Notes: generated from the sequence alone by a model not told the origin. A stretch of 64,000 nt of DNA from Acetobacterium sp. KB-1 (GCF_003260995.1 NZ_CP030040.1:1843620-1907619), one strand, 5' to 3'. Counted from the stretch's first letter, positions 37,626 through 48,396 are shown. Made by a program: numbers and translations.

Positions 37626-37994
37626 TTAGAATTTCAGGCCGGCTTCACGAGCGCCGTCAGCCAATTCTTTTACTCTACCATGATATACATAACCACCTCG
37701 ATCAAATACAACTGCTTCGATGCCTTTTTCAAGAGCACGTTTAGCAATCGCCTGACCTACGGCTTTAGCTGCTGCTTTATCTCCACCTTTTGACAATTGA
37801 CCTTTAAGATCAGAGTCATTGGAAGAAGCAGAAACCAATGTGATACCTTTAGTATCATCTATAATTTGAGCATAAATATTTTTATTACTTCTAAAAACGT
37901 TTAAGCGTGGTCTCATTTCAGTTCCGGAAACTTTGTTTCGGACCCGATAGTGACGTGCGATACGAATTTTATTTTTAATGGGTTTCTTAATCAT
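37626..37994 (-). CDS. rplR: 50S ribosomal protein L18
   Basis: 122 residues. 5S rRNA-binding protein: [20 protein letters not shown] and [20 protein letters not shown] are the family core. Between rplF and rpsE. Confidence 0.98.
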   Translation of the reverse strand: MIKKPIKNKIRIARHYRVRNKVSGTEMRPRLNVFRSNKNIYAQIIDDTKGITLVSASSNDSDLKGQLSKGGDKAAAKAVGQAIAKRALEKGIEAVVFDRGGYVYHGRVKELADGAREAGLKF

Positions 37995-38034
37995 CGAGTT
38001 TTACTCCCTTCATCATCTTTGACGGGCTAGCAGG

Positions 38035-38571
38035 TTATTTACCTGTTTTACCTTCTTTACGTCTTATTACTTCGTCAGAATATCGTACGCCATGACCTTT
38101 GTAAGGCTCTGGTGGGCGTTTCGCTCGAATATTGGCTGCATGCGCACCCACTGCTTCTTTACTAATGCCTTTAATGACGACTTTCGTATTGGTTTCTGGA
38201 ACCGCTTCAACACCTTTTGGATCTTCCATCTCAACCGGATGTGAATACCCTAGATTCATGACTAATTTGGTTCCTTTTTTTTCTGCTCTATATCCTACTC
38301 CACTGATTTCCAGGGTTCTTGTAAAGCCAGTGCTGACACCAGTAACCATGTTTTGAATTAAAGCCCGGGTTAAACCATGAAGCGATTTATGCAGCTTACT
38401 TTCAGATGGTCGGGTCACAACGACTTCGCTCTCTTGAACATCGATGATGACATCAGGATGAAAAGTTCTAACGAGTTGTCCTAATGGACCTTTGACAGTC
38501 AACGTCTGACCGTCTTTTTTTATGTCGACTCCTGGGAGGATTGCAACGGGTGCTTTTCCTACTCTTGACAT
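38035..38571 (-). CDS. rplF: 50S ribosomal protein L6
   Basis: 178 residues, two L6 folds. [17 protein letters not shown] and the C-terminal [16 protein letters not shown] are diagnostic; contacts the sarcin-ricin region. In the spc operon. Confidence 0.98.
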   Translation of the reverse strand: MSRVGKAPVAILPGVDIKKDGQTLTVKGPLGQLVRTFHPDVIIDVQESEVVVTRPSESKLHKSLHGLTRALIQNMVTGVSTGFTRTLEISGVGYRAEKKGTKLVMNLGYSHPVEMEDPKGVEAVPETNTKVVIKGISKEAVGAHAANIRAKRPPEPYKGHGVRYSDEVIRRKEGKTGK

Positions 38572-38595
38572 CTTTTTACCTCCTGTCTTAATTTG

Positions 38596-38994
38596 TTACC
38601 AAACGTAACATATCACTTCGCCGCCAACGCCGGCTTTTCTTGCTTTTTTATCTGTCATTACGCCTTTTGATGTAGAAACGATGGCAATGCCAAGGCCGTT
38701 TAGTACCTTTGGCACATCGTCTTTACCGGCATATACTCGTAAACCTGGTTTGGAGATTCTTTTAATGCCTGCAACGACACGACTTTTGTTTTCTCCGTAT
38801 TTAAGTGCAATTTTTATGACACCTTGCTTTTCATCGGCAATGTAATCAACTTTATTAATGTAACCTTCTTCTAAAAGAATTTGAGCAATTGCTTTCTTTT
38901 CTTTTGAAGCAGGCATCTCAACTGTTTTATGACCTGCATCATTTGCATTTCTGATGCGTGTTAACATATCCGCAATAGGATCAGTCATAACCAT
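38596..38994 (-). CDS. rpsH: 30S ribosomal protein S8
   Basis: 132 residues. [15 protein letters not shown] and the C-terminal [20 protein letters not shown] are diagnostic. Primary 16S-binding protein, and in some bacteria the spc operon repressor. Follows rpsN. Confidence 0.98.
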   Translation of the reverse strand: MVMTDPIADMLTRIRNANDAGHKTVEMPASKEKKAIAQILLEEGYINKVDYIADEKQGVIKIALKYGENKSRVVAGIKRISKPGLRVYAGKDDVPKVLNGLGIAIVSTSKGVMTDKKARKAGVGGEVICYVW

Positions 38995-39027
38995 ACTCGG
39001 TACCTCCTTTTCTTTGCCAGTTTGTTT

Positions 39028-39213
39028 TTACCAGCTTGCTTTTCTTACGCCAGGGATTTCGCCTTTATATGCTAATTCTCTGAAACATATACGACAAATA
39101 CCAAATTTCTGTAACACAGAATGTGGTCGTCCACAAATTCGGCAACGTGTATATGCCTGAGTTGAATGTTTTGCTTTGCGTTGTTGTTTTTCTTTCATCG
39201 CTTTTTTTGCCAC
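39028..39213 (-). CDS. rpsN: 30S ribosomal protein S14, type Z (zinc)
   Basis: 61 residues, the exact length of the type Z form, with two CxxC pairs (CRIC ... CRIC) for zinc. The frame is open to 39252, but the GTG at 39213 behind AGGAGGA gives the canonical start ([14 protein letters not shown]). Between rplE and rpsH. Confidence 0.96.
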   Translation of the reverse strand: MAKKAMKEKQQRKAKHSTQAYTRCRICGRPHSVLQKFGICRICFRELAYKGEIPGVRKASW

Positions 39214-39226
39214 TGTACTGTCCTCC

Positions 39227-39769
39227 TTATGCTCTACTGAATGGAATGCCAAGCAGTCTCAACAGTTCGTGAGCTTCTTCATCTGTATTTGCCGTTGTGA
39301 CAAACATGATATCCATGCCTCGAACTTGTTCAACCTTGTCATAATCAATTTCAGGGAAAATGAGTTGTTCTTTGATACCAAAAGCATAATTACCACGTCC
39401 GTCAAATGATTTGTTGGACAAACCTCTGAAGTCACGTACTCGAGGAAGGGCAACGTTGAATAACTTGTCAGTAAATTCGTACATACGATCACTTCGTAGA
39501 GTTACTTTCGCTCCAATGTTCATGCCTTCTCGGACTTTAAAGTTGGCTACTGACTTTTTCGCCTTTGTAATTACTGGTCGTTGACCGGCAATTATTCCAA
39601 GGTCAATTACTGCGGCTTCTAAAGCTTTAGAGTTGTCTTTGCAATCTCCTAAACCCATGTTGAGTACAACTTTTTCTAGTTTAGGAACTTCCATGATGTT
39701 TTTATATTGAAATTTTTCCATCATTGCTGGAATTACTTCAGTAAGATATTTATCTTTTAATCTGGGCAT
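39227..39769 (-). CDS. rplE: 50S ribosomal protein L5
   Basis: 180 residues, normal. 5S rRNA-binding protein; [13 protein letters not shown] and [21 protein letters not shown] (by position about 130-150) are typical. In the spc operon. Confidence 0.98.
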   Translation of the reverse strand: MPRLKDKYLTEVIPAMMEKFQYKNIMEVPKLEKVVLNMGLGDCKDNSKALEAAVIDLGIIAGQRPVITKAKKSVANFKVREGMNIGAKVTLRSDRMYEFTDKLFNVALPRVRDFRGLSNKSFDGRGNYAFGIKEQLIFPEIDYDKVEQVRGMDIMFVTTANTDEEAHELLRLLGIPFSRA

Positions 39770-39789
39770 ATTGGTCCTCCTTCCCGAAA

Positions 39790-40104
39790 TTAATTACTAA
39801 ATGTTTCATTACATTTTTTACAAAATCTGACTTTTTTTCCGTCATTTAAAACTTTTTGTCCGGTTCTGACACCTTTATCACATTTTTCACAATAAAGTAA
39901 CACATTAGAAGCCTCAAGTGCACCTTCTTGACGGATTATTCCGCCTTGCTGTACTTGTTGAGTCGGTTTCTGGTGCTTCGTTACCATGTTTACATTTTCC
40001 ACAAGGACTTTTCCATCTTTAGGATAAGACTGAATCACTTTTCCCTTTTTTCCTTTGTCCTTACCGGAAATTACCATTACGATATCATCTTTTTTAATAT
40101 GCAT
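39790..40104 (-). CDS. rplX: 50S ribosomal protein L24
   Basis: 104 residues. N-terminal KOW motif [18 protein letters not shown]. The C-terminus has two CxxC pairs (CEKC, CKKC), possible zinc ligands. Early 50S assembly initiator. Follows rplN. Confidence 0.97.
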   Translation of the reverse strand: MHIKKDDIVMVISGKDKGKKGKVIQSYPKDGKVLVENVNMVTKHQKPTQQVQQGGIIRQEGALEASNVLLYCEKCDKGVRTGQKVLNDGKKVRFCKKCNETFSN

Positions 40105-40118
40105 CTTTCATTTCCTCC

Positions 40119-40487
40119 TTAAAGTACTTCAGGAGCCAAAGATACGATTTTCATGTATTTCTTGTCCCTTAACTCTCTTGCGACAGGTCCAAAAATACGG
40201 GTACCTTTTGGGTTTTTATCATCTTTTATAAGAACCGCTGCATTCTGATCAAATTTGATGTAACTGCCATCATCTCTTCTAATTCCGCTTTTTGTTCTAA
40301 CGACAACCGCTTTTACAACGTCGCCCTTTTTAACATCGCCACCGGGTGCAGCACTTTTAACAGCACACACGATGATGTCTCCGATATTTGCATATCGTCG
40401 ACCGGAACCCCCGAGAACTCGGATGCACAGTAATTCCTTTGCACCGGTATTATCTGCTACTTTCAGTCTCGTTTCTTGTTGAATCAT
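40119..40487 (-). CDS. rplN: 50S ribosomal protein L14
   Basis: 122 residues, the exact family length. [20 protein letters not shown] is the conserved start; the ATG at 40487 behind GAAGGAGG is used instead of the open frame to 40508. First gene of the spc-type part. Confidence 0.98.
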   Translation of the reverse strand: MIQQETRLKVADNTGAKELLCIRVLGGSGRRYANIGDIIVCAVKSAAPGGDVKKGDVVKAVVVRTKSGIRRDDGSYIKFDQNAAVLIKDDKNPKGTRIFGPVARELRDKKYMKIVSLAPEVL

Positions 40488-40514
40488 CCGAAATACCTCC
40501 TTCCGCACATTGAC

Positions 40515-40772
40515 TTATAGTGCTTTTTCTACGATTTCTACTAATCTCCAGCGTTTGTCTTTGCTGAGTGGTCTTGTTTCCATTATTTTAACGGTATCAC
40601 CGATATTACATTCGTTTTGTTCGTCATGGGCTTTGAACTTTACAGTGTGTTTCACTCGTTTTGAGTAAAGCGGATGTTTTACAAAACTTTCCACAGCAAC
40701 AACAACGGTTTTATCCATTTTATCACTGGTTACTTTACCGATTCGAGTTTTTCTGTAACCTCTTTCTTCCAT
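40515..40772 (-). CDS. rpsQ: 30S ribosomal protein S17
   Basis: 85 residues. [20 protein letters not shown] and [20 protein letters not shown] are diagnostic. Shine-Dalgarno AAGGAGG. Between rpmC and rplN. Confidence 0.98.
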   Translation of the reverse strand: MEERGYRKTRIGKVTSDKMDKTVVVAVESFVKHPLYSKRVKHTVKFKAHDEQNECNIGDTVKIMETRPLSKDKRWRLVEIVEKAL

Positions 40773-40800
40773 AAGCTAAACCTCCTTATCTATTGGTTTA

Positions 40801-41004
40801 TTATGCTTCATCCGACTTCATGGCACGTTCCTGGATAATTGTCTTAATCCGTGCATAAGTCTTCTTAACTTCTTTGATCCGCATTGGGTTTTCCAACTGG
40901 CCTGTCGCATGTTGAAATCGAAGGTTGAATAATTCTTCTTTCAGATCACCCAATTTTGCTTCAAGCTCTAGCGTTGTTAATTCTCTTAATTCACTTGGTT
41001 TCAT
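40801..41004 (-). CDS. rpmC: 50S ribosomal protein L29
   Basis: 67 residues. [20 protein letters not shown] and [20 protein letters not shown] are typical. Sits at the polypeptide exit and contacts trigger factor and SRP. Overlaps rplP by four bases (ATGA). Confidence 0.98.
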   Translation of the reverse strand: MKPSELRELTTLELEAKLGDLKEELFNLRFQHATGQLENPMRIKEVKKTYARIKTIIQERAMKSDEA

Positions 41005-41441
41005 GCTTCATCACCCACTTCTTGTGCTTCCTGATCTTTACGAGTGATAAACTTCGTTTTGATTGGCAATTTATGTTGAGCAAGACGCATGGCTTCCCGA
41101 GCTACTTCCTCAGAAATTCCAGCGATCTCAAACATGACTCTGCCTGGTTTTACCACTGCAACCCAATACTCTGGAGACCCTTTACCGGAACCCATTCGAG
41201 TTTCTGCTGGTTTTTGCGTGACCGGTTTATCAGGGAATATTTTAATCCAAACCTGGCCACCTCTTTTAATATATCTGGTCATCGCAACACGGGCAGCTTC
41301 GATCTGATTAGCAGTAATCCATGCTGGCTCCAATGCTTGAATAGCGAAATCTCCGTAGGTAATCTTATTACCACGAAGGGCTTTTCCTTTCATACGACCT
41401 CTATGTTGTTTTCTACGTTTTACACGTTTAGGCATTAACAT
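41001..41441 (-). CDS. rplP: 50S ribosomal protein L16
   Basis: 146 residues. [19 protein letters not shown] and the [20 protein letters not shown] region (near the peptidyl transferase A site) are diagnostic. Between rpsC and rpmC. Confidence 0.98.
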   Translation of the reverse strand: MLMPKRVKRRKQHRGRMKGKALRGNKITYGDFAIQALEPAWITANQIEAARVAMTRYIKRGGQVWIKIFPDKPVTQKPAETRMGSGKGSPEYWVAVVKPGRVMFEIAGISEEVAREAMRLAQHKLPIKTKFITRKDQEAQEVGDEA

Positions 41442-41459
41442 ATGCGTTGGCCTCCTCTC

Positions 41460-42185
41460 TTAGTTTTCTGTCCTGTTAGTAGGAGCTTTTCGGCGCGGTG
41501 CACTTTTTTTCGCTTTAGCGTCATCTTCAGCGGTTACCGCTAAAATATCTTCGCGTCCAGTTAAAATTTCGCCCTTATTAACCCAAACCTTGACACCGAG
41601 TTTACCATAGGTGGTATCCGCTTCGGCAAAGCCATAGCTAATATCAGCTCGGAGGGTTTGAAGGGGAACTTGACCTTGGGCGTAATGTTCGTTTCGTGCC
41701 ATTTCAGCTCCGTTTAAACGGCCTGCAACAGCAGTTTTAATTCCCTTGGCGCCTGCTCTCATGGTTCGCTGCATGGTTTGTTTCATTGCTCGTCGGAAGG
41801 AAATTCGTCGTTCCAGCTGAGCGGCAATGTTTTCAGCCACTAATTGAGCATCCATATCGACGTTCTTAACTTCAACAATGTTGATAAAAACGGTTTTCTT
41901 GGTCATTTTTTCAAGTTCAAGACGTAACGCATCGATACCTGCACCGCCACGACCAATAATCATCCCTGGTTTTGCTGTATAGATATGAATCTTTACCTTG
42001 TTACCAAAACGTTCGATGACAATTTTAGAAATGCCCGCCTGGTATTGGTTTACTTTTATATATTTACGAATATCGTAATCTTCTATTAAACAATCAGCAA
42101 AATCCTTGTTGTTAGCAAACCATTTTGCATTCCAGTCCTTAATAACGCCAACTCTTAATCCGTGAGGATTGACTTTTTGACCCAT
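41460..42185 (-). CDS. rpsC: 30S ribosomal protein S3
   Basis: 241 residues, about 20 longer than the Bacillus protein because of a basic C-terminal tail ([17 protein letters not shown]). [18 protein letters not shown] and the KH-domain [12 protein letters not shown] are present. Forms the mRNA entry channel with S4 and S5. Confidence 0.98.
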   Translation of the reverse strand: MGQKVNPHGLRVGVIKDWNAKWFANNKDFADCLIEDYDIRKYIKVNQYQAGISKIVIERFGNKVKIHIYTAKPGMIIGRGGAGIDALRLELEKMTKKTVFINIVEVKNVDMDAQLVAENIAAQLERRISFRRAMKQTMQRTMRAGAKGIKTAVAGRLNGAEMARNEHYAQGQVPLQTLRADISYGFAEADTTYGKLGVKVWVNKGEILTGREDILAVTAEDDAKAKKSAPRRKAPTNRTEN

Positions 42186-42196
42186 CTATGCCCTCC

Positions 42197-42532
42197 TTAC
42201 TCTTTTTCTTTTAATACGGCTGTAATATGAGACGATCGTTTTCTGATAATTGTTGCTCGTCCCTGTGCACCCGCTCTGAATCGTTTTAATGTCGGACCCT
42301 GATTGGCATAAATCTGATCGATATATAAGTTCTCAGGGTTCATGTTGAAATTATTTTCAGCATTTGCTAAAGCAGATTTTACAACTTTGTCAATTATTTT
42401 AGCTGCTTTATTTGGTGTTAATGCTAGAATACTTAATGCTTCTCCAAGACTTTTGCCTCGAATTAAATCAGCCACTAATTTAGCCTTTCTGGATGAAACA
42501 CGTACATATTTAGCTGTCGCTCTTGCTTCCAT
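42197..42532 (-). CDS. rplV: 50S ribosomal protein L22
   Basis: 111 residues. VRVSSRKAKLVADLIRGK and the beta-hairpin segment RFRAGAQGRATIIRKRSSH (exit tunnel) are typical. Between rpsS and rpsC. Confidence 0.98.
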   Translation of the reverse strand: MEARATAKYVRVSSRKAKLVADLIRGKSLGEALSILALTPNKAAKIIDKVVKSALANAENNFNMNPENLYIDQIYANQGPTLKRFRAGAQGRATIIRKRSSHITAVLKEKE

Positions 42533-42550
42533 TCGTATACCTCCTTCTGG

Positions 42551-42829
42551 CTATCTTAATTTAGATTTCTTTTCCCCAGCATGACCTCTAAAGGTTCTGG
42601 TTGGCGCAAACTCTCCAAGTTTGTGTCCGACCATATCTTCAGTAACATAAACTGGAACATGTTTTCTGCCATCATGAACGGCGATGGTGTGTCCTACCAT
42701 TTGTGGGAAAAGTGTCGAGCTTCTCGACCAGGTCTTTAGCACATTCTTTTCACCTTTATCATTCATTGCTTCAATGCGTTTAAGTAACTTTTCGTCACAA
42801 AAAGGTCCTTTTTTTAATGATCTACCCAT
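42551..42829 (-). CDS. rpsS: 30S ribosomal protein S19
   Basis: 92 residues. [39 protein letters not shown] and [15 protein letters not shown] are diagnostic. Binds S13 in the 30S head. Follows rplB. Confidence 0.98.
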   Translation of the reverse strand: MGRSLKKGPFCDEKLLKRIEAMNDKGEKNVLKTWSRSSTLFPQMVGHTIAVHDGRKHVPVYVTEDMVGHKLGEFAPTRTFRGHAGEKKSKLR

Positions 42830-42870
42830 TATTCAACCTCCTCTCGGTTCGTTATCTTATGGTTTTTAGC

Positions 42871-43704
42871 TTATTTTTTATTTCGTGATCTTACGATATA
42901 TTTATCGGAAGGTTTGTTTTTCTTACGTGTCTTGTAACCAAGGGTTGGTTTACCCCAAGGCGTAACTGGGCCAGAACGTCCAATTGGAGCACGTCCTTCA
43001 CCACCACCGTGTGGATGGTCACATGGATTCATTACTGAACCACGAACCGTTGGGCGGATGCCCATATGACGTTTACGACCAGCTTTACCAATACGGACAT
43101 GCTGATGATCCAAATTTCCAACCTGACCAATGGTTGCTCGACATTCAATTCTCACGAGTCTCATTTCACCGGAAGGCAATCGCAGTGTTGCGTAATTTCC
43201 TTCTTTAGCCATCAGCTGAGCGCTGGCGCCGGCGGAACGAACCATTTGAGCACCTTTACCATTTTTTAGTTCGACACAGTGAACCGTTGTACCAACAGGA
43301 ATGTTTTGAAGTGGCAAACAGTTACCAATGGTAATATCTGATTCTGGTCCAGAGAAAATAACATCGCCGACCTTTAACTTAAGTGGTGCAATAATATAAC
43401 GTTTTTCACCATCTGCATAGTGAACCAGTGCTATATTTGAACTTCGGTTTGGATCATATTCAATTCCGGCAATTTTTCCCGGAATGTTATCTTTATTTCT
43501 TTTGAAGTCAATAATTCTGTATTTTCTTTTTGCTCCACCACCATGATGTCTAACGGTAATACGGCCATATGCGTTACGACCGGCATGTTTTTTAAGGGGC
43601 TTTAATAAAGCCTTTTCGGGTTCATGCTTGGTGATTTCCTCGAATGTATTGACGCTCATATTTCGACGTCCCGGGGACGTTGGTTTATACTTTCTAATAC
43701 CCAT
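42871..43704 (-). CDS. rplB: 50S ribosomal protein L2
   Basis: 277 residues. [18 protein letters not shown] and the conserved C-terminal [18 protein letters not shown] with the key histidine of the peptidyl transferase neighbourhood. Full length, between rplW and rpsS. Confidence 0.98.
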   Translation of the reverse strand: MGIRKYKPTSPGRRNMSVNTFEEITKHEPEKALLKPLKKHAGRNAYGRITVRHHGGGAKRKYRIIDFKRNKDNIPGKIAGIEYDPNRSSNIALVHYADGEKRYIIAPLKLKVGDVIFSGPESDITIGNCLPLQNIPVGTTVHCVELKNGKGAQMVRSAGASAQLMAKEGNYATLRLPSGEMRLVRIECRATIGQVGNLDHQHVRIGKAGRKRHMGIRPTVRGSVMNPCDHPHGGGEGRAPIGRSGPVTPWGKPTLGYKTRKKNKPSDKYIVRSRNKK

Positions 43705-43759
43705 TAATCGCTACCTCCTTTTTTTGTATGCTTCTCGGGTTGTAGTCTCGTTTGTTCGC

Positions 43760-44050
43760 TTATACGCCTTCGAAGAATTGGATACCCTTACTTCCAGGTG
43801 TTAATTTCACGATTGCTTTTTTCCAATCTGATCGTCGACCAACGAAACGTCCGGTTCTTTTGAGTTTGCCTTTCATATTCATAGTGCTCACTTTTTCAAC
43901 TTCAACACCAAATATGACTTCAACGGCATTTTTAATTTCAATTTTATTCGCTCTTTTATCCACTTTAAAGGTGAATTTTTTTTCTTCGGCATCGGCCATA
44001 CTACGTTCGGTAATAACTGGCTTGATAATAATATCGCGAGGATTTTTCAT
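43760..44050 (-). CDS. rplW: 50S ribosomal protein L23
   Basis: 96 residues. [20 protein letters not shown] is the family start; [20 protein letters not shown] follows. Docking site for SRP and trigger factor at the tunnel exit. It shares one base with rplD. Confidence 0.98.
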   Translation of the reverse strand: MKNPRDIIIKPVITERSMADAEEKKFTFKVDKRANKIEIKNAVEVIFGVEVEKVSTMNMKGKLKRTGRFVGRRSDWKKAIVKLTPGSKGIQFFEGV

Positions 44051-44670
44051 TATGCGTATACCTCCTCAATTTTTTGTAATGCTTCCTGAGTCATGATCAA
44101 CACGTCATATTTCAACATATCATATACGTTTAATTCACTGACCGTCGTTGTTGCAACCTTTGGAATATTGTTTGCGGAACGGATAATTGCTTCGTTGTTT
44201 TCCGGAAGTACAATCAAGGCTTTTTGAGCATTGATATTGTTCAGCACAGCAATCATTTCTTTGGTTTTTGGAGCATCCATCACCAATTGATTTAAGACCC
44301 GCAGTTCATTTTCCTGAGCCTTTGCTGAAAATACCGACTTCATCGCTAAAGCTTTAACTTTTTTGTTAACCTTTTTGCTATAGTCTCTTGATTTTGGTGC
44401 AAAGATCACACCGCCGCCCTTCCACAATGGAGATCGGATGGTACCGGCACGAGCCCGGCCTGTTCCTTTTTGTCTCCAGGGTTTACGACCACCGCCACGG
44501 ACTTCGGATCGAGTCAAGGCGGAACGTGTTCCCTGTCGTCTATTTGCAAGCAGTGCAACCACTACTTCATGTACTACGTGTTCGTTGGGTTCGATTCCGA
44601 AGATTCCTTCGCTTAATTCGACATCACCAACAACATTTCCTTTTACATCTAAAACGTCAATTTTAGGCAT
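44050..44670 (-). CDS. rplD: 50S ribosomal protein L4
   Basis: 206 residues. [32 protein letters not shown] (by position about 44-75) is the tunnel-lining loop. L4 represses the S10 operon in enterobacteria; whether it acts on the structured leader here is unknown. Between rplC and rplW. Confidence 0.98.
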   Translation of the reverse strand: MPKIDVLDVKGNVVGDVELSEGIFGIEPNEHVVHEVVVALLANRRQGTRSALTRSEVRGGGRKPWRQKGTGRARAGTIRSPLWKGGGVIFAPKSRDYSKKVNKKVKALAMKSVFSAKAQENELRVLNQLVMDAPKTKEMIAVLNNINAQKALIVLPENNEAIIRSANNIPKVATTTVSELNVYDMLKYDVLIMTQEALQKIEEVYA

Positions 44671-44699
44671 TTGATTTCCTCCTTTCAGGCTTGATTTTT

Positions 44700-45329
44700 T
44701 TATGCTTTAACGCTGCTTTTAATTGTAACAAGTGCTCCTCTAATGCCTGGTACCGCGCCCTTGATTAAGAGCACATTGTTTTCTGCATCGACTTTAACAA
44801 CTTCCAAATTAACCGCAGTTACATTTTTGTTTCCCATTTGGCCAGGAAGTTTCTTGCCTTTGAATACTCTTGAAGGCGAAGAAGATGCTCCCATGGAACC
44901 TGGTCGACGGTGATATTTGGAACCATGAGCCATTGGTCCTCGGGATTGGTTATGTCGTTTAATAACCCCCTGGAACCCCTTACCCTTTGATGTTCCCGAA
45001 ATGTCAACGCGATCACCAGCTTCAAACAGCTCAGCCTGAATTAATTGACCAGTTTCATAACTTGCATAATCATCAAGTTTGAATTCCCGGATTACTTTTT
45101 TATACTCGACACTATTTTTGTCATAGTGACCTTTTAGCGGTTTGGTCATGCGTCGTTCTTTAACTTCGCCAAATGCTAATTGGAGTGCTTCATACCCATC
45201 TGTTTCGATGGTTTTCTTTTGAAGCACAACGCAAGGTCCTGCTTCTACCACGGTAACTGGAATAACCGTTCCGTTGTCTGTGAAAATCTGGGTCATCCCA
45301 ATTTTTCGTCCGATAATTGCTTTTTTCAT
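44700..45329 (-). CDS. rplC: 50S ribosomal protein L3
   Basis: 209 residues. [20 protein letters not shown], the [20 protein letters not shown] loop and [20 protein letters not shown] are diagnostic. Early 50S assembly protein reaching the peptidyl transferase centre. Second gene of the S10 cluster. Confidence 0.98.
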   Translation of the reverse strand: MKKAIIGRKIGMTQIFTDNGTVIPVTVVEAGPCVVLQKKTIETDGYEALQLAFGEVKERRMTKPLKGHYDKNSVEYKKVIREFKLDDYASYETGQLIQAELFEAGDRVDISGTSKGKGFQGVIKRHNQSRGPMAHGSKYHRRPGSMGASSSPSRVFKGKKLPGQMGNKNVTAVNLEVVKVDAENNVLLIKGAVPGIRGALVTIKSSVKA

Positions 45330-45382
45330 TATTTCCTCCTAAATATCATTGGATTGCTGTGCAATCATAATACCAATGGGGT

Positions 45383-45691
45383 CTATAGTTTGATTTCTAT
45401 ATCAACGCCTGCTGGTAAGTTCAATCGCATTAATGCGTCTACGGTTTTTGGTGTTGGGTTTAAAATGTCAATTAACCGTTTGTGTGTGCGCATTTCAAAT
45501 TGCTCTCTGGAATCCTTATACTTGTGCACTGCTCGAAGAATCGTAATGATTTCTTTGTCTGTTGGCAGTGGCACTGGACCAGATACGCTCGCACCTGTTC
45601 TCTTTGCTGTTTCAACAATTCGTTCAGCGGATTGATCGAGTAACTTGTGATCAAACGCTTTTAATCTGATTCTAATCTTTTGTTTTGCCAT
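45383..45691 (-). CDS. rpsJ: 30S ribosomal protein S10
   Basis: 102 residues. [20 protein letters not shown] and the TEH-like loop region ([11 protein letters not shown]) are typical; S10 is also transcription antitermination factor NusE. First gene of the ~19-kb ribosomal operon, behind AAGGAGG and a long leader. Confidence 0.98.
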   Translation of the reverse strand: MAKQKIRIRLKAFDHKLLDQSAERIVETAKRTGASVSGPVPLPTDKEIITILRAVHKYKDSREQFEMRTHKRLIDILNPTPKTVDALMRLNLPAGVDIEIKL

Positions 45692-45920
45692 ACCTAAATT
45701 TTACCTCCTTATCAATTTTTACTCGTCATTTAGGTACTCCAACCACTCGTCAACCCATCCGGGTGTTTCATCATTATTTTTTTAGCAAAATGACGGATCA
45801 TTTTGCCGAAAATACTTGATTTTGAGTGGTTGTCGTCCGATTCAAAGATCGTGACATACTCCATGGGAAAAACCTGTCTAAGGCGACAGCAACCTCTCAC
45901 TTCATCGCAGAGTGTCAACC
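45692..45920 (-). promoter_or_regulatory. Structured 5' leader of the S10 operon
   Basis: About 228 untranslated bases. An outer stem CAACCACTC/GAGTGGTTG (45824-45832 with 45740-45748) encloses a perfect inner hairpin GCAAAATGA/TCATTTTGC (45798-45806 with 45785-45793), followed by an A-rich run. A 62-codon open frame here has no Shine-Dalgarno site and is not counted as a gene. The layout suggests post-transcriptional control by a ribosomal protein. Confidence 0.55.
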
Positions 45921-45926
45921 TTTCAC

Positions 45927-45955
45927 ATTATACAAGAAAAAAACGCCCTTGGCAA
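45927..45955 (-). promoter_or_regulatory. Promoter of the S10 ribosomal operon
   Basis: -35 TTGCCA (45950-45955) and -10 TATAAT (45927-45932) at 17-base spacing on the minus strand. The -35 lies inside the loop of the preceding degV terminator hairpin, so the two elements overlap. Confidence 0.75.
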
Positions 45956-45966
45956 GCGTTTTTTTT
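45934..45966 (-). terminator. Terminator of degV
   Basis: Stem AAACGC/GCGTTT with flanking A and T runs on the minus strand, directly after degV. Overlaps the S10 promoter. Confidence 0.7.
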
Positions 45967-45992
45967 AATTTAACAATGATTTTATTTTTTTC

Positions 45993-46859
45993 TTACTTCA
46001 ATATTTCGTCCGGCGGTGTGTCCAGAAAGTAAATCCCTGTTCCCTGAAGACCCAGATGGGCTGCCAGAACACATCCAATCGGAACAGGCTCGATATGCTT
46101 AACACCCATCAGGCGAAGTGCCGCTTCATAATCTTCGACCGGCTTCATCGACCCGGTATAGGCAATGCCAACGTTTTGATCCAGATATCCCACAATATTT
46201 TCTGCCGTCTTATCAATAATCGTCTTTTGGGCTTTTTTTGTTCCTCGAGACTTACCAATAATTTTTAGTTCGCCATCTTCCACCGATACGATCGGATGAA
46301 TTTTTAAGAAACCACCGACGACTGCTGTACCCTTGGATACCCGACCACCCATGTACAGCCAGTTGAGATCTTCAATACTAAAATAAAAATGAGCATGAGG
46401 AATGAACTTCACTGCTGCATCAGCCAGATAATTCAGATCTTTTTCCTGGTCAATCAGTTTTAGCAGTTCCACTGCGATCAAACCAATGCTGCCGCCGCTG
46501 TGGAGACTGTCAACGATTCGGCACTTGAAATCGGGGTATTTTTCCTTCACCTCTTTTAAAATCAGACCAGCCGTTTCATAGCTCCCTGATAGTTTTGAGG
46601 TAAACGCAAGATAGAGGCACTCGATATTGTTTTTGGCACAGTTTTCAAAGTATTCCATGAAGTCCCCCGGATTGACCTGAGACGTGGTCGGAACAATTCC
46701 TTGTTTCATAAACTTGTTCATGCCGTCCAGATCAATTTCCCGTTTATCCCGGTAGACCACCCCTTCAATAATAACATTCAGCGAAACCATATCCAGACTG
46801 GGATGATTCACAAAGTCTTTTGGTAGATCGCACATACTATCAACTAAGAGTCTAATCAT
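45993..46859 (-). CDS. DegV family fatty-acid-binding protein
   Basis: 288 residues, normal for DegV. The N-terminal VDSMCDLPKDF, the TSQVNPGDFMEYFE segment and the ADAAVKFIPHAHFYFSIEDL / YMGGRVSKGTAVVGGFLKI parts are family-typical. DegV/FakB proteins bind a fatty acid and, in FakAB systems, present it to the kinase FakA. No fakA is in the window. It stands between tuf and the S10 operon, with its own promoter and terminator. Confidence 0.92.
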   Translation of the reverse strand: MIRLLVDSMCDLPKDFVNHPSLDMVSLNVIIEGVVYRDKREIDLDGMNKFMKQGIVPTTSQVNPGDFMEYFENCAKNNIECLYLAFTSKLSGSYETAGLILKEVKEKYPDFKCRIVDSLHSGGSIGLIAVELLKLIDQEKDLNYLADAAVKFIPHAHFYFSIEDLNWLYMGGRVSKGTAVVGGFLKIHPIVSVEDGELKIIGKSRGTKKAQKTIIDKTAENIVGYLDQNVGIAYTGSMKPVEDYEAALRLMGVKHIEPVPIGCVLAAHLGLQGTGIYFLDTPPDEILK

Positions 46860-46934
46860 TTCTCACTTCTTTCTAAATTGCAGCCAGCAATTTTTTACTA
46901 ATCGATCTAAAATCAGCAATTTCTCTAAGTTACT

Positions 46935-46963
46935 ATTTTACCACTATCTTTAAACTTTAACAA
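46935..46963 (-). promoter_or_regulatory. Promoter of degV
   Basis: -35 TTGTTA (46958-46963) and -10 TAAAAT (46935-46940), 17 bases apart on the minus strand, just after the tuf terminator. Confidence 0.55.
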
Positions 46964-46972
46964 TACGCAAGT

Positions 46973-47000
46973 AAAAAAACCGCCCTCGCAAGGACGGTTT
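46973..47000 (-). terminator. Terminator of tuf
   Basis: Stem AAACCGTCC/GGGCGGTTT with one G-U pair, followed by a T run on the minus strand. Confidence 0.85.
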
Positions 47001-47024
47001 GACTTTTTAAAATCAGACTCAGCT

Positions 47025-48396
47025 TCAGTCCGCCAGCATTTTAGCTACAACACCAGAACCAACGGTACGACCGCCTTCACGAATCGCGAAACGTAAACCT
47101 TCTTCGATGGCGATTGGGGTAATCAGGGTGATTTCCATTTGCACGTTATCCCCTGGCATAACCATTTCAACACCTTCTGGTAATTTGATAACACCTGTTA
47201 CATCCGTTGTTCTAAAGTAGAACTGTGGTCGATAGCCGTCAAAGAATGGGGTATGACGTCCGCCTTCTTCTTTGGTTAAGACATATACTTCTGACATATA
47301 GTGGGTATGTGGTTTGATGGAACCGGGCTTAGCCAGTACCTGTCCACGTTCGATTTGAGTTCGGTCAACACCACGACTTCTGACATATAGTGGGTATGTG
47401 GTTTGATGGAACCGGGCTTAGCCAGTACCTGTCCACGTTCGATTTGAGTTCGGTCAACACCACGACTTCTGACATATAGTGGGTATGTGGTTTGATGGAA
47501 CCGGGCTTAGCCAGTACCTGTCCACGTTCGATTTGAGTTCGGTCAACACCACGCAGTAATGCCCCAACGTTATCCCCTGATCGTCCTTCGTCCAGTAATT
47601 TACGGAACATTTCGATTCCGGTTACGACTGTTTTGCGAACATCGTGAATACCGACAATTTCAACTTCTTCACCGACTTTAACAATCCCACGTTCGATCCG
47701 TCCAGTTGCGACGGTACCACGGCCGGTGATTGAGAAAACATCTTCGACTGGCATCAGGAATGGTTTTTCAGTATCACGAACAGGATCAGGAATCCATTCG
47801 TCAACAGCAGTCATCAGTTCAACAATCTTGTCTCCCCATGGGCCATCGGGATCTTCCAGACCTTTTAAAGCAGATCCGGCAATGATTGGTGTATCGTCGC
47901 CTGGGAATTCATATTCGTCAAGAAGTTCACGCACTTCCATTTCAACTAATTCCAGTAATTCTTCGTCATCGACCATATCGACTTTGTTTAAGAAAACAAC
48001 GATGTATGGTACGCCTACCTGACGGCTTAACAGGATATGTTCACGGGTCTGTGGCATTGGACCATCGGCAGCGCTAACAACCAGGATCGCGCCGTCCATT
48101 TGAGCAGCACCGGTAATCATGTTCTTAACATAATCGGCATGGCCCGGGCAGTCAACGTGAGCATAGTGACGTACTGCTGTTTCATATTCGACGTGAGCGG
48201 TTGAAATCGTGATCCCACGTTCTCTTTCTTCTGGGGCTTTATCGATGTTTTCAAATGCAACGGCTTCCCCTGTTCCAAAGCGCTTATTAAGTACCGATGT
48301 GATTGCCGCTGTTAATGTCGTTTTACCATGATCGACGTGACCAATTGTTCCAACATTTACATGGGGCTTATTTCTTTCAAATTTTGACTTTGCCAT
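47025..48396 (-). pseudogene. tuf: Elongation factor Tu, frame broken by an internal triplication
   Basis: EF-Tu carries aminoacyl-tRNA to the ribosome. The 5' part (47365-48396) reads normally from [19 protein letters not shown] through [16 protein letters not shown] and NKVD to HTHYMSEV, then shifts frame. The 3' part (47025-47297) carries the C-terminal 90 residues ([12 protein letters not shown] ... VVAKMLAD). Between them an 89-bp segment is present three times instead of once. Removing the two extra copies (178 bp) restores an intact 397-residue frame, the normal EF-Tu length. As written, the last beta domain is lost. Either an assembly error or a real lesion tolerated through a second tuf copy. 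It follows tRNA-Tyr and tRNA-Thr, as tufB does in other bacteria. Confidence 0.9.
47287..47553 (+). repeat. Three perfect 89-bp tandem copies inside tuf
   Basis: Copies 47287-47375, 47376-47464 and 47465-47553 are identical. One copy belongs to tuf; the other two add 178 bp and shift the frame by one. The junctions show no microhomology. Confidence 0.97.

Noticed and set aside
45730-45918. 62-codon open frame in the S10 leader
   Set aside because: No Shine-Dalgarno site, composition unlike protein, and the stretch is explained by stable RNA stems.
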